From positions 105,502 to 169,501 of the forward strand of contig NKIP01000008.1 in assembly GCA_002256145.1 (NCBI GenBank): DNA of 64,000 bases, read 5' to 3'. Under the pieces are notes generated by a model. It worked only from the letters and a program-made list of their open reading frames with translations. It was not told where the DNA came from and searched no databases. Numbering within the stretch: position 1 is the stretch's first letter; every line of letters starts with the position of its first letter. This stretch comes from Comamonadaceae bacterium PBBC1. GTDB lineage: Bacteria > Pseudomonadota > Gammaproteobacteria > Burkholderiales > Burkholderiaceae_C. The translations under genes were made by a program, and so were the position numbers. Positions 1-7,721 of the stretch are shown piece by piece.

Positions 1-691
1 GCAGGGCAAGCGGGGTGACATCGGCCACGCTTGTCGTGAGGGGATGCAGCACTTGCTTGGCCGCATCAAAGCCCGCAGCAAAAGCCTTCAGGCTGGTTTT
101 GACACCCACGCCGCTGCGCTCAATCGTGGCCTCAAACTGCGCTCTGGAAAAGGGCAGACGCTCACTGGCCGCCAGGGCCCCATACAAGGCGGGGGCAATC
201 AGGCTGCCGGTTTTCTCGGCCAGTTGGGCAAAGTCGGCGCTGATGAACTGCCGCGCTGCGGCTTGCGCCCCGGCCAGCAGCTTGGCCTCGTCCACACGCC
301 CATCGCCCATGGCGGTGCGCTCGGTCATCGAGTACACGCGGTGCGAGGAGGCAATGAAGGTGGTTTTGTGGGCATCGACCAGGCCGCGCTGCAGAGCGCG
401 GCCCGCTTCCATCAGCTCGGAGGCCAGCACGATGTCCACTTCGCCGGGAAAGGGGCTGAGCGCCATCACCGGCAGCTGCCCTGTGGGCGATGCCGCTTGC
501 GGGTACATCTCGATGTAGTAAATCGTGGCCCCGGTGCGCTGTGCCACGCCCGGCACCGAGGTGGTCTGGGCCCAATGGCCGTTGTGCTCGGCCAAGTCCA
601 CCAGCCAGTCGGCCAGCACACCGCCGCCTTCACCGCCCATGGCCAAAATGGCCAGGCTGATGATGCCTTGGGTTTGGGGGGAGTCGTTCAT
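1..691 (-). CDS. iorB: Indolepyruvate:ferredoxin oxidoreductase, beta subunit (IorB), 3' part cut by window edge
   Basis: About 230 residues are visible; the frame stays open to the window edge, so the C-terminal part is missing. The ATG at 689-691 overlaps the iorA stop (ATGA), which implies translational coupling. The protein begins MNDSPQTQGIISLAILAMGG and contains GEGGGVLADWLVDLA and SVPGVAQRTGATIYYIE, typical of the gamma-type domain of 2-oxoacid:ferredoxin oxidoreductases. With IorA it would oxidatively decarboxylate arylpyruvates from aromatic amino acid catabolism to aryl-CoA, reducing ferredoxin in the cytoplasm. In many proteobacteria this subunit is about 500 residues, so roughly half is probably missing. 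Family assignment is good; the exact substrate is inferred. Confidence 0.85.
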   Translation of the reverse strand, partial: MNDSPQTQGIISLAILAMGGEGGGVLADWLVDLAEHNGHWAQTTSVPGVAQRTGATIYYIEMYPQAASPTGQLPVMALSPFPGEVDIVLASELMEAGRALQRGLVDAHKTTFIASSHRVYSMTERTAMGDGRVDEAKLLAGAQAAARQFISADFAQLAEKTGSLIAPALYGALAASERLPFSRAQFEATIERSGVGVKTSLKAFAAGFDAAKQVLHPLTTSVADVTPLAL

Positions 692-2835
692 GCGGCAATG
701 CCTTCCAGTCGGCGCTCAATGCGGTTTTGCAGCCAGCCAATCACCCGCTGGCGCAGACCTTGTTTGAAGCGGTCCCAGGCGCTGGGGTTGTTGATGATCT
801 CGGCCCGGTAAAACGAGGGGCACAGCACCGCCGCGTGCGCGACCTCGCCGCACAAACCGCAGCCCACGCAACTGTCGGCCACGGCCGCCACCGGGTCTTG
901 GCGCAGCGGATCGGGGTTGGGCTTGATGCTGAGCGACGGGCAGCCCGACAGGCGAATGCACGAGTGGTCGCCGGTGCAGGTGTCGGGGTCAATGCCAAAG
1001 CGCTCGCGCACCACGCGCTCACCTTTTTGGATGCGCTGGCGAATCAGCGGCTTGACGCGGCGCTGGCGGTTGAGCATGCATTCGCTTTGCGCCACGATGA
1101 CCTTGGGGCCTTGCTGCTTCGTGGTCAGGGCGTCGCGCAAGGTCTGGCGCATTTGGTCCAGGCTGTAGGTGTGGGTCACGGTCTTGACCCATTCAACCCC
1201 CACGCCGCGCACGGCCTTTTCAATCGGGTTGTTGGTGCTGCGAATCGGGTTGATGGCTTTGGACGAGAGCACGTCCTGCCCGCCGGTCGCTGCCGAATAA
1301 CCGTTGTCCACCACCAGCAGCAAGTTGTCGGACTGGTTGAACACCGCGTTGCCCACGCCGCTGGTCAGGCCGTTGTGCCAAAAGCCCCCGTCGCCCATGA
1401 TCGAGACGGTGCGCTTGCTCGTCTCGTTGGTGTTGAAGGCCGAAGCGCCCGCCCAGCCCAGGCCATAGCCCATGGTGGTGGCACCAATGTTGAAGGGCGG
1501 CAGGATCGAAAACAAGTGGCAGCCGATGTCGCAGCTCACATGGTGCTGACCCAGCTCTTTTTCGATCATCTTGATGGCTGTGAAGATGGGCCGCTCCGGG
1601 CAACCGGTGCAAAACGACGGTGGGCGAGGGTGCACTTGGGCCACGGCTTCGCTGATCGCCAGTTGGTTGCTCGCTTGAACTGCGGGCACTGTTGCTGGCA
1701 GCAGGTGCGCCGCGTATTGCGCGATGAATGCCCGGATGCCTTTCAGCACCACCCCACCGGTGTATTCGCCGCCCATGGGCAACACATCCTTCCCGTGCAC
1801 CTCGGTGTTCAGACCCGCCTTGTGCAAGATGCTGTGGATGTTTTGCTCAATGAAGTCGGGCTGGCCTTCTTCGACCACCAGCAAGCCACGCTTGCCCGCA
1901 CAAAAGCGCTTGAACTCCTCGTCCACCAGCGGGTAGGTGATGTTGAGCACATACAGCGGGATGTCGGTCTTGCCGAAGTCGTCCGCCAGGCCCAGCAACT
2001 GCAGCGCGCGCACCACGCCGTTGTACAGACCTCCTTGCAGCACGATGCCAAAGTCCTGAGCACCTTCAGAGAAGAATTCGTTGAGCTGGTGTTCCTGAAT
2101 GAACTTGACCGCAGCGGGCCACCGTTTGTGGGTTTTTTCCTGCTCGTGCAGGTAGCTGGCGGGGGGCAACACGATGCGGTTGACATCGCGCTTGGGGTTT
2201 TCGATGGCGTCTTTGAGCGTGAAGCTGGGGCGCACGTTGTCCCGGGTGGGAAAGCGGCCGTGCACATGGCAGGCGCGGATGCGCAACTCCAGCATCACCG
2301 GCGTGTTGCTGGCCTCGGACAGCTCAAAGCCTTTTTCCACCGCGTGCACGATGCTCGGCAGGTTGGGGCGGGGGTCGATCAGCCAGACCTGCGACTTCAT
2401 GGCAAAGGCGTGCGAGCGCTCTTGCATGATGCTCGAGCCCTCACCGTAATCCTCGCCCACGATCAGCATGGCGCCGCCGGTGACGCCGCCTGAGGCCAGA
2501 TTGGCCAGTGCGTCCGACGCCACATTGGTGCCCACGGTGGATTTGAAGGTGACCGCGCCGCGCAAGGGGTAGTTGACCGAGGCGGCCAAAGTGGCGGCGG
2601 CCGTGGCTTCCGAGGCGCTGTGCTCAAAATGCACACCCAGCTCTTGCAAGATGTCATTCGCATCGGTCAGCACATCCATCAGGTGCGAGATCGGTGCGCC
2701 TTGGTAGCCCGCCACATACGAGACGCCCGACTGCAGCAAAGCCTTGGTCACGGCCAAAATGCCCTCGCCATGGAATTCGTCGCCATCGCCCAAGCGCAGT
2801 TTTTGCACCTCTTGCACAAACGAGCGTTCAGCCAT
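688..2835 (-). CDS. iorA: Indolepyruvate:ferredoxin oxidoreductase, alpha subunit (IorA)
   Basis: A 715-residue thiamine-diphosphate enzyme subunit that converts indolepyruvate and related arylpyruvates to acyl-CoA with ferredoxin as acceptor. The N-terminal half carries the pyrimidine-binding domain (GYQGAPISHLMDVL). The C-terminal half has FCTGCPERP and the thiamine-binding MGDGGFWHNG followed by VVDNGYSAATGGQ. The last ~100 residues hold ferredoxin-like cysteine motifs (CTGDHSCIRLSGCP and CVGCGLCGEVAHAAVLCP) for iron-sulfur clusters. A TTG six bases upstream would give a 717-residue form; I chose the ATG at 2835, which has AAAGG about a dozen bases upstream. iorB follows with an ATGA overlap. 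The divergent LysR gene probably controls the operon. Confidence 0.93.
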   Translation of the reverse strand: MAERSFVQEVQKLRLGDGDEFHGEGILAVTKALLQSGVSYVAGYQGAPISHLMDVLTDANDILQELGVHFEHSASEATAAATLAASVNYPLRGAVTFKSTVGTNVASDALANLASGGVTGGAMLIVGEDYGEGSSIMQERSHAFAMKSQVWLIDPRPNLPSIVHAVEKGFELSEASNTPVMLELRIRACHVHGRFPTRDNVRPSFTLKDAIENPKRDVNRIVLPPASYLHEQEKTHKRWPAAVKFIQEHQLNEFFSEGAQDFGIVLQGGLYNGVVRALQLLGLADDFGKTDIPLYVLNITYPLVDEEFKRFCAGKRGLLVVEEGQPDFIEQNIHSILHKAGLNTEVHGKDVLPMGGEYTGGVVLKGIRAFIAQYAAHLLPATVPAVQASNQLAISEAVAQVHPRPPSFCTGCPERPIFTAIKMIEKELGQHHVSCDIGCHLFSILPPFNIGATTMGYGLGWAGASAFNTNETSKRTVSIMGDGGFWHNGLTSGVGNAVFNQSDNLLLVVDNGYSAATGGQDVLSSKAINPIRSTNNPIEKAVRGVGVEWVKTVTHTYSLDQMRQTLRDALTTKQQGPKVIVAQSECMLNRQRRVKPLIRQRIQKGERVVRERFGIDPDTCTGDHSCIRLSGCPSLSIKPNPDPLRQDPVAAVADSCVGCGLCGEVAHAAVLCPSFYRAEIINNPSAWDRFKQGLRQRVIGWLQNRIERRLEGIAA

Positions 2836-2996
2836 GCCCAAAACCTTTCACGGGGTTTTGACCCCTTAGTGACCCATTGAATGGATTTCAATGTAGGCCA
2901 GCTGCACAGGCTGTGCAAATGGATTCTTCCAATGGTGTACATTGATGTTGTGAATAATTGGTAGCAACCCTTATTTGTTTGAGCCATGGGGCAAGC

Positions 2997-3911
2997 ATGA
3001 ATTTCCGACAACTCGACCTGAACCTCTTGCGGGTGCTGGTGGCCATCCACCGCAGCCGCTCGGTCACGGCGGCGGGCAAGGCGTTGGCCTTGTCGCAGCC
3101 CGCCACCAGCAACGCCTTGGCCCGTTTGCGCGAATTTTTTGGCGATGAATTGTTTGTGCGCTCGCCCGCTGGTTTGCAGCCCACGCGGCTGTGCGAACAA
3201 CTGGCACCCACCATGCAATCGCAGTTGCTGGCCATGGAAAGCCTGGTGCTCAACCACCAGCCTTTTGACGCATTGAGCAGCCAGCGCCATTGGCGCTTGT
3301 CTTTGTCCGACTTGGGCGAAATTTTGTTTTTGCCGCGCCTGGCTTCGGCGCTGCGCAAAGTCTCGCCCCAGGCGAGTTTGTCCAACGTGTCGGTGGATGC
3401 GTCCCAAGTGGCGGCGGCCCTGGAGTCGCGTGACATCGACATGGCCATCGGCATCCTCAAGCCGCAACACCGGGGCATACGCAGCCAGCTGTTGTTCAAG
3501 GAACGCTACATGGCCATCTCTGCCAAAGACTGGTCACCCACACCCCGTGGGCGTGGGCGCACCCTCAGCCCTGCGCAATTGGCGCAAGCGAATTTTGTGG
3601 TGGTCTCGCCTACAGCGACCTTCCATGGGAGTGTGGAAAAAATGCTGGCGGGCATGAAACTGCAAGACCGAATTCTGGTGCGTCCCCGCCACTTTGGCGC
3701 GATCGCCGAGCTGGCGCAAAACACCGATTTGTTGTGCATCGTGCCCGAAATGTACGCCCGCGAACTGAGCCAGCGCGTGCAGCTGCAGATGTGGGCCTTC
3801 GAGGACGCACCTGTTTATGAGGTGCACATGCTGTGGCACAGCAGCACCGAGCAGGACTCGGATCAGCAATGGATGCGGGCAGAGGTGGAGCGCTTGTTTG
3901 CACGGGGTTAA
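2997..3911 (+). CDS. LysR-family transcriptional regulator
   Basis: 304 residues. The N-terminal winged helix-turn-helix is clear: MNFRQLDLNLLRVLVAIHR, then SVTAAGKALALSQPATSNAL and FGDELFVRSPAGLQPT. A LysR substrate-binding domain follows (about residues 90-300). The start was set at ATG 2997 because the LysR consensus begins right there; an upstream in-frame start at 2958 would only add a non-conserved leader. It is transcribed divergently from iorAB with about 160 bases between, the classic position for a LysR activator of the neighbouring operon. The inducer is unknown; an aromatic amino acid or arylpyruvate is a reasonable guess from context. Confidence 0.9.
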   Translation: MNFRQLDLNLLRVLVAIHRSRSVTAAGKALALSQPATSNALARLREFFGDELFVRSPAGLQPTRLCEQLAPTMQSQLLAMESLVLNHQPFDALSSQRHWRLSLSDLGEILFLPRLASALRKVSPQASLSNVSVDASQVAAALESRDIDMAIGILKPQHRGIRSQLLFKERYMAISAKDWSPTPRGRGRTLSPAQLAQANFVVVSPTATFHGSVEKMLAGMKLQDRILVRPRHFGAIAELAQNTDLLCIVPEMYARELSQRVQLQMWAFEDAPVYEVHMLWHSSTEQDSDQQWMRAEVERLFARG

Positions 3912-4015
3912 GGTGTGAATCTTTGCTGCAGGTGGTCGTGGTGACAAGCTCAGCGCTGTCAAATATCTAAAAATTAAATAAATTAAGAATAGTCTTTATA
4001 AATCTTTAATTTCGG

Positions 4016-4021
4016 TATACT
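4016..4021 (+). promoter_or_regulatory. Probable -10 box just upstream of the AAA ATPase start
   Basis: TATACT ends only six bases before the ATG at 4028, in an AT-rich stretch (3960-4020) unlike its surroundings. A transcript from this box would start at or next to the ATG, so the mRNA may be leaderless. No Shine-Dalgarno sequence is visible, which agrees. No convincing -35 box was found. Confidence 0.4.
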
Positions 4022-4027
4022 TTGACC

Positions 4028-5221
4028 ATGAATCCGATTCTTAACCCTTATGCGCCCGGTGCGGGCACCCCTCCACCCGAGCTGGCGGGCCGCGACGAAT
4101 TGCGTGAAAAAGTGCGGGTGGCCATCGGCCGCATCCGCATTGGTAATCCCGCGAAAAGTGTATTGATGGTGGGTTTGCGCGGCGTAGGCAAAACCGTGTT
4201 GCTGGACAGAATGCGTCAGGACGCCGAAGCCAGCGGGGTCTACACCCTGAAGCTGGAGGCTCCCGAAGACCGCTCTTTGCCAGCCTTGTTGGCACCTCAG
4301 TTGCGCTTGATTTTGCTCAAACTCAGCGCTGTCGAATCGGCCAAAGCCTATGCGACGCGCGGGCTGCGTGCCTTGGCTGGTTTTGCCAAAGCCCTCAAGG
4401 TCAAATTCAACGACATCGAGGTTGGGCTCGACTTGGAGCCCGAGTTGGGTTTGGCCGACAACGGCGACTTGGAGGGCGATCTGGCTGTGTTGTTGGAGCA
4501 GGTGGGCTTGGCGGCCCAAAGTGCCAAAACTGCCGTGGTCATGTTCATCGATGAACTGCAATACGTGAAAGAGGCCGAGCTTGCCGCGCTCATCACCGCA
4601 TTGCACCGATGTGCCCAAGCCAAGTTGCCCGTGACCGTGATTGGGGCCGGCTTGCCTCAATTGTTGGCGCGGGCGGGACAAGCCAAATCTTATTCTGAGC
4701 GCTTGTTTGATTACCCCATGGTCGGCCCTTTGTCACTGGCCGACGCCAGCCAGGCCATCACCCGTCCAGCGGAAGAACTCAACGTGGTGTTTGAGCCCGA
4801 AGCCATCGATGAAATTTACAAAGACACCGACGGCTATCCATACTTTTTGCAAATGTGGAGCAAGTACGCCTGGGATGTGGCGACGATCAGCCCCATCACG
4901 CGTACGGATGTCCAGCGGGCCAGGTTGTTGACCGAAGCAGACTTGGATGAAAGCTTTTTCAAAACCCGTTTTGAACGCTGCACACCCAGCGAACGGCGCT
5001 ACCTGCGGGCCATGGCATCGCTGGGCTCTGGTCCGCACCGCTCGGGTGATATCGCTGCGGCGCTGGGACGATCCATCAACACCTTGGGCATGGTGCGAAG
5101 CAGCCTCATCAACAAAGGCATGGTCTGGAGCCCCAGCCACGGAGATACGGCGTTCACCGTGCCCTTGTTCGATCAGTTCATGATTCGCGTTATGCCGGGA
5201 GACGGTTGGCGGCAGGTGTGA
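4028..5221 (+). CDS. AAA+ ATPase with C-terminal winged helix (COG1672-like)
   Basis: 397 residues. The Walker A motif GLRGVGKT is at residues 49-56 and Walker B VVMFIDEL at 170-177, followed by VTVIGAGLPQL in the sensor region. The C-terminal ~75 residues (RYLRAMASLGSGPHRSGDIA onward) look like a winged helix-turn-helix, as in Orc1/Cdc6-like bacterial ATPases of unknown function. The start is ATG 4028; a TTG two codons upstream is less likely. No ribosome-binding site is visible. It lies directly before another P-loop ATPase (DUF4143 type), but palindromes between the two suggest separate control. Function unknown; such ATPases are common in mobile and defence-linked regions. Confidence 0.8.
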   Translation: MNPILNPYAPGAGTPPPELAGRDELREKVRVAIGRIRIGNPAKSVLMVGLRGVGKTVLLDRMRQDAEASGVYTLKLEAPEDRSLPALLAPQLRLILLKLSAVESAKAYATRGLRALAGFAKALKVKFNDIEVGLDLEPELGLADNGDLEGDLAVLLEQVGLAAQSAKTAVVMFIDELQYVKEAELAALITALHRCAQAKLPVTVIGAGLPQLLARAGQAKSYSERLFDYPMVGPLSLADASQAITRPAEELNVVFEPEAIDEIYKDTDGYPYFLQMWSKYAWDVATISPITRTDVQRARLLTEADLDESFFKTRFERCTPSERRYLRAMASLGSGPHRSGDIAAALGRSINTLGMVRSSLINKGMVWSPSHGDTAFTVPLFDQFMIRVMPGDGWRQV

Positions 5222-5261
5222 TGCTGGGGCTGATGCGCCCCCTGAATGGCAACACAAGGAC

Positions 5262-5284
5262 CTGAATTGACACCGTCAATTCAG
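5262..5284. repeat. 10-bp perfect inverted repeat between two ATPase genes
   Basis: CTGAATTGAC, three bases (ACC), then GTCAATTCAG: a perfect dyad 40 bases after the first ATPase gene and 67 before the second. There is no T-tract, so it is not an obvious terminator. It may be an operator. Confidence 0.6.
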
Positions 5285-5313
5285 TGACTGCTCAAATTAA
5301 GGTCTTAAAATAA

Positions 5314-5350
5314 CCTTGCATTTTGATAAACCACCTATCAAAATGCAAGG
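5314..5350. repeat. 15-bp perfect inverted repeat abutting the DUF4143 ATPase start codon
   Basis: CCTTGCATTTTGATA, seven bases (AACCACC), then TATCAAAATGCAAGG. The right arm ends on the base before the ATG at 5351. As DNA it could be an autoregulatory operator; as RNA it is a stable hairpin. The only Shine-Dalgarno-like bases (AAGG) are inside the right arm, so the hairpin would block initiation. Confidence 0.8.
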
Positions 5351-6595
5351 ATGATTGATCGTATTTTCATGGCCGATTTGTCGGACCGATTGTCTTTTTA
5401 TCCGGGTGTTGTTTTGCTAGGCGCTCGCCAAGTGGGCAAGTCCACCTTGGCGCGGCAGGTGGCGGCGCAAATGCCAGGCGCGTTATTTCTGGATCTGGAA
5501 CTTCCGGCTGACCGGGCCAAACTTGACAACCCCGCTGCATTTTTTGCTGCGCACCGTGACCACTTGGTGGTCATTGACGAAGTGCAAACCATGCCCAACT
5601 TGTTTGTGCAGCTGCGCCCCGAAATCGACGCGGACCGACGGCCTGGACGTTTCTTGTTGCTGGGTTCTGCCAGTGGGGTGTTGCTCAGGCAAACAGCTGA
5701 ATCGTTGGCTGGGCGGGTCAGTTACCTGGAGTTGCCGCCTTTACTCTGGTCCGAAGTCCAAGCCAAAGTTCAACCTGGAGGGGCCGCCCATCAAGAAGCC
5801 ACCAGCGATCCTGTACAGCAGGCCACGCAGCAGTTGTTGGCCCTGCAATCGCATTGGCAACGCGGGGGCATGCCCCTGAGTTGTTTGGCCAAAAAGGACG
5901 CGCAATCGCTGCGCTGGCGCAACGATTACTTGCAATCGGTGGTTCGACGAGATTTACCCAGCTTGGGTATTCACATTCCCAGCGAAACCTTGTGGCGTTT
6001 TTTGCGCATGCTGGCGCACCAGCACGGGCAGCTTTTTAATGCTTCGGCGCTGGCCGTGGCCATGGGCGGCATCTCACCCATCACGGTGGGCCGCTACCTC
6101 GACATCTTTTGTGATGCCCTGATCGTGCGCAAAGTTGAGCCCTATTTCGTGAACCTGGGCAAGCGTCTGGTCAAGTCGCCCAAGGTGTATTTCCGCGACA
6201 CTGGCTTGCTGCACGCCCTGCTGGGCATAGGCAACGCGCAAGACCTGCAAGGCCACCCCATGTCGGGGTTTTCTTGGGAAGGGCTGGTGGTCAACCACAT
6301 CGCCGCATTGTTGCCCTTGATCGCCGGTGGCAACGCGAGTCTGCACTTTTTCCGAACCGCCGCTGGGGCCGAACTCGACGCAGTGGTCGACACGGGGCAA
6401 GAGCGCTTGGGGTTTGAAATCAAGCTCTCCGACGCCCCCCGCGTGACCAAAGGCTTCTGGAACGCCTGCGCCGACCTGCAAGTCAGCCGCGCTTATGTGG
6501 TGGCCCCCGTGTCAAGCAGCTGGCCGCTGTCAGACAAGGCGCAGGTGATTGGGCTTTTGGATGTGGGGCGGGTCTTGGGGATTGTTGAGCCTTGA
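5351..6595 (+). CDS. AAA_14/DUF4143-family ATP-binding protein
   Basis: 414 residues. The N-terminal ATPase domain has GARQVGKS (residues 24-31) as Walker A, HLVVIDEVQTMPNLF (about 72-86) as Walker B, and LLLGSAS as sensor. The C-terminal DUF4143 region contains E341-x-D343 and E356-x-K358 (AELDAVV and FEIKLSD), a pattern reminiscent of PD-(D/E)XK nucleases. This family is widespread, often recently transferred, and has no settled function. The ATG at 5351 follows directly on a 15-bp palindrome. A second, decayed copy of its 3' end lies about 190 bases downstream, so the locus has been rearranged. Confidence 0.85.
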   Translation: MIDRIFMADLSDRLSFYPGVVLLGARQVGKSTLARQVAAQMPGALFLDLELPADRAKLDNPAAFFAAHRDHLVVIDEVQTMPNLFVQLRPEIDADRRPGRFLLLGSASGVLLRQTAESLAGRVSYLELPPLLWSEVQAKVQPGGAAHQEATSDPVQQATQQLLALQSHWQRGGMPLSCLAKKDAQSLRWRNDYLQSVVRRDLPSLGIHIPSETLWRFLRMLAHQHGQLFNASALAVAMGGISPITVGRYLDIFCDALIVRKVEPYFVNLGKRLVKSPKVYFRDTGLLHALLGIGNAQDLQGHPMSGFSWEGLVVNHIAALLPLIAGGNASLHFFRTAAGAELDAVVDTGQERLGFEIKLSDAPRVTKGFWNACADLQVSRAYVVAPVSSSWPLSDKAQVIGLLDVGRVLGIVEP

Positions 6596-6609
6596 CGCCG
6601 CAGCTGGCC

Positions 6610-6735
6610 AGGGGCGGTGACTTTGCCGACGGTGTGATTGCAGCCGATCGTGAGCTGCTGGGCGGCACCGAGTTTGTGTCATTTGAGCAGCAGGCCATTC
6701 AGCTGCTGATGGCACAAAAACGCAAGGCGCGGTTG
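6610..6735 (+). pseudogene. Possible remnant of a PIN-domain (VapC-like) toxin
   Basis: An open stretch reads GGDFADGVIAADRELLGG then TEFVSFEQQAIQLL. This resembles the C-terminal end of VapC PIN toxins (the DFADALI...G...TFD.KA.KL pattern). There is no start, N-terminus or antitoxin upstream, so it can only be a fragment. The resemblance is short and was judged by eye. Confidence 0.4.
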
Positions 6736-6785
6736 TTGGTTGTGTCAAGGTGTGTGGCGCTATTGCGGTGCGTTTCTAAAAGAGG

Positions 6786-6929
6786 TGGAATGCCTGCGCC
6801 GACCTGCAAGTCGGCCGTGCTGATGTAGAGGCCCTTGTGTCAGCCAGCTGTCCGCTGGCCGAGAAGGCGCAAGTGATTGGGATGCTGGAGTGGGCCGGGT
6901 GTCAGAGGTGGTGTGAGGCGGTGCCATGA
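6786..6929 (+). pseudogene. Duplicated 3' fragment of the DUF4143 ATPase gene
   Basis: The DNA matches 6459-6595, the end of the DUF4143 ATPase gene. The translated copy starts WNACADLQVGRADVEALVSA against WNACADLQVSRAYVVAPVSS in the intact gene, and continues with AEKAQVIGMLE against SDKAQVIGLLD. The similarity then fades and the frame closes at 6927-6929. It looks like the remnant of a second DUF4143 gene or of a partial tandem duplication. Confidence 0.75.
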
Positions 6930-6962
6930 GCGCTAACCAACAGTGAACAGGCTGAGAAGAAA

Positions 6963-7042
6963 CTGGCGGTGCCGGATTCGAACCGGATAATAGCGCAGCA
7001 CCGAAATGCTGACCTAACCATTCCCATTGGAAACAACCGCCA
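6963..7042 (-). other. tRNA-like cloverleaf, not a standard tRNA
   Basis: On the minus strand the ends pair as a perfect 7-bp acceptor-like stem (TGGCGGT with ACCGCCA). Near the 3' end there is a T-arm-like CCGG-TTCGAAT-CCGG with the canonical GTTCGAATC. Two internal hairpins occupy the D and anticodon positions: TTTCC/GGGAA with a 3-base loop, and CAGCA/TGCTG with the 6-base loop TTTCGG. The D arm lacks the usual loop with GG, the anticodon loop is 6 rather than 7 bases, and CCA is not encoded. It may be a degenerate tRNA, an unusual tRNA, or an integration-site relic. Confidence 0.5.
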
Positions 7043-7211
7043 GCCCGCTGGGATCATAAGGCAATACCAAAGTATCAGCGCTTGATTAAAATCAGCTGGT
7101 GCCGGGGCTACATCAAGTCCCAGATCGAGATTCTGGTCCCGTTTCGGACGTAAAGCTTGGGACCCGGTACACCGCTTTAAGAGTCGGCCAAATCAAAGCG
7201 CCATGCCGATC
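7043..7211. other. Intergenic, no gene recognised
   Basis: No credible reading frame, RNA gene or terminator was found here. It contains TTGATTAAAATCAG (7083-7096), one base off an Fnr-type box, but no gene starts nearby, so this is probably chance. Confidence 0.4.
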
Positions 7212-7721
7212 TCAATCGTCGAAATTCAACAGTTCCTCGTCGCTGTCATCCTCGTCGGCTGGACGTGTTCTTTCGTTGATGTTGTGTTGGAGCAGCTGCA
7301 AGGCGAGTGACGGAAACTCTGCCATTGACCAAAGCCGCTTGTATTCGGCTTCTCCGTGGGTTTGGAGCACCGATGTGGCTGCGTCGCCAATGGCTTGCGC
7401 AAATGCCAATCGATGGGTGTCGAAGCTCATTTGCCATTCGGTTTCGCCGGGGTCACCGAACATGGACATTTCTTCATAAGCCGTGATGGACACCCGAATC
7501 TCGCCTGAGATGGGGGCGAACGACCAGCGGTAGGTGCCGGGCTCATCGAGCAGGTCAATGGACATGTCTCTTGCGCCCATCAAACAGGCATTGGCCATCA
7601 TCACCAGTTGTTCGAGTCCATGCGTGAGATAAGACACCTGCAACACCCGGACTTGTTCATCGTGTCGGACTTCGCAGCGTGCCCAGCCGACGCCGCGCAC
7701 CGTGTAGTCGATCTTCAGCAT
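7212..7721 (-). CDS. Hypothetical protein coupled to the type IIL restriction-modification gene
   Basis: 169 residues, not recognised. The ATG overlaps the last seven bases of the restriction-modification gene (ATGCTGA), so the two are probably translated together. The N-terminal two thirds look beta-rich (YTVRGVGWARCEV, PGTYRWSFAPISGEIRVSI). A helical segment follows (THRLAFAQAIGDAATSVLQT) and the tail is acidic (ADEDDSDEELLNFDD). No signal peptide or membrane segment. The shape, a beta domain with EPG-YRW followed by a helix and an acidic end, recalls small immunity-type or accessory proteins, but that is only an impression. Confidence 0.75.
   Translation of the reverse strand: MLKIDYTVRGVGWARCEVRHDEQVRVLQVSYLTHGLEQLVMMANACLMGARDMSIDLLDEPGTYRWSFAPISGEIRVSITAYEEMSMFGDPGETEWQMSFDTHRLAFAQAIGDAATSVLQTHGEAEYKRLWSMAEFPSLALQLLQHNINERTRPADEDDSDEELLNFDD

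Noticed and set aside
727..2493. 588-codon frame antisense to iorA
   Set aside because: Shadow of the iorA reading frame; no ribosome-binding site or recognisable domain.
4028..6595. Two-gene ATPase operon forming a named defence system
   Set aside because: The proteins are of different families and are separated by 130 bases with two palindromes; no known system has this pair as far as I can tell.
6963..7042. Standard tRNA gene
   Set aside because: D arm and anticodon loop do not fit canonical sizes and no CCA is encoded; listed as tRNA-like instead.
7083..7096. Fnr-type box TTGATTAAAATCAG
   Set aside because: One mismatch and no gene start downstream in either direction, so probably chance.
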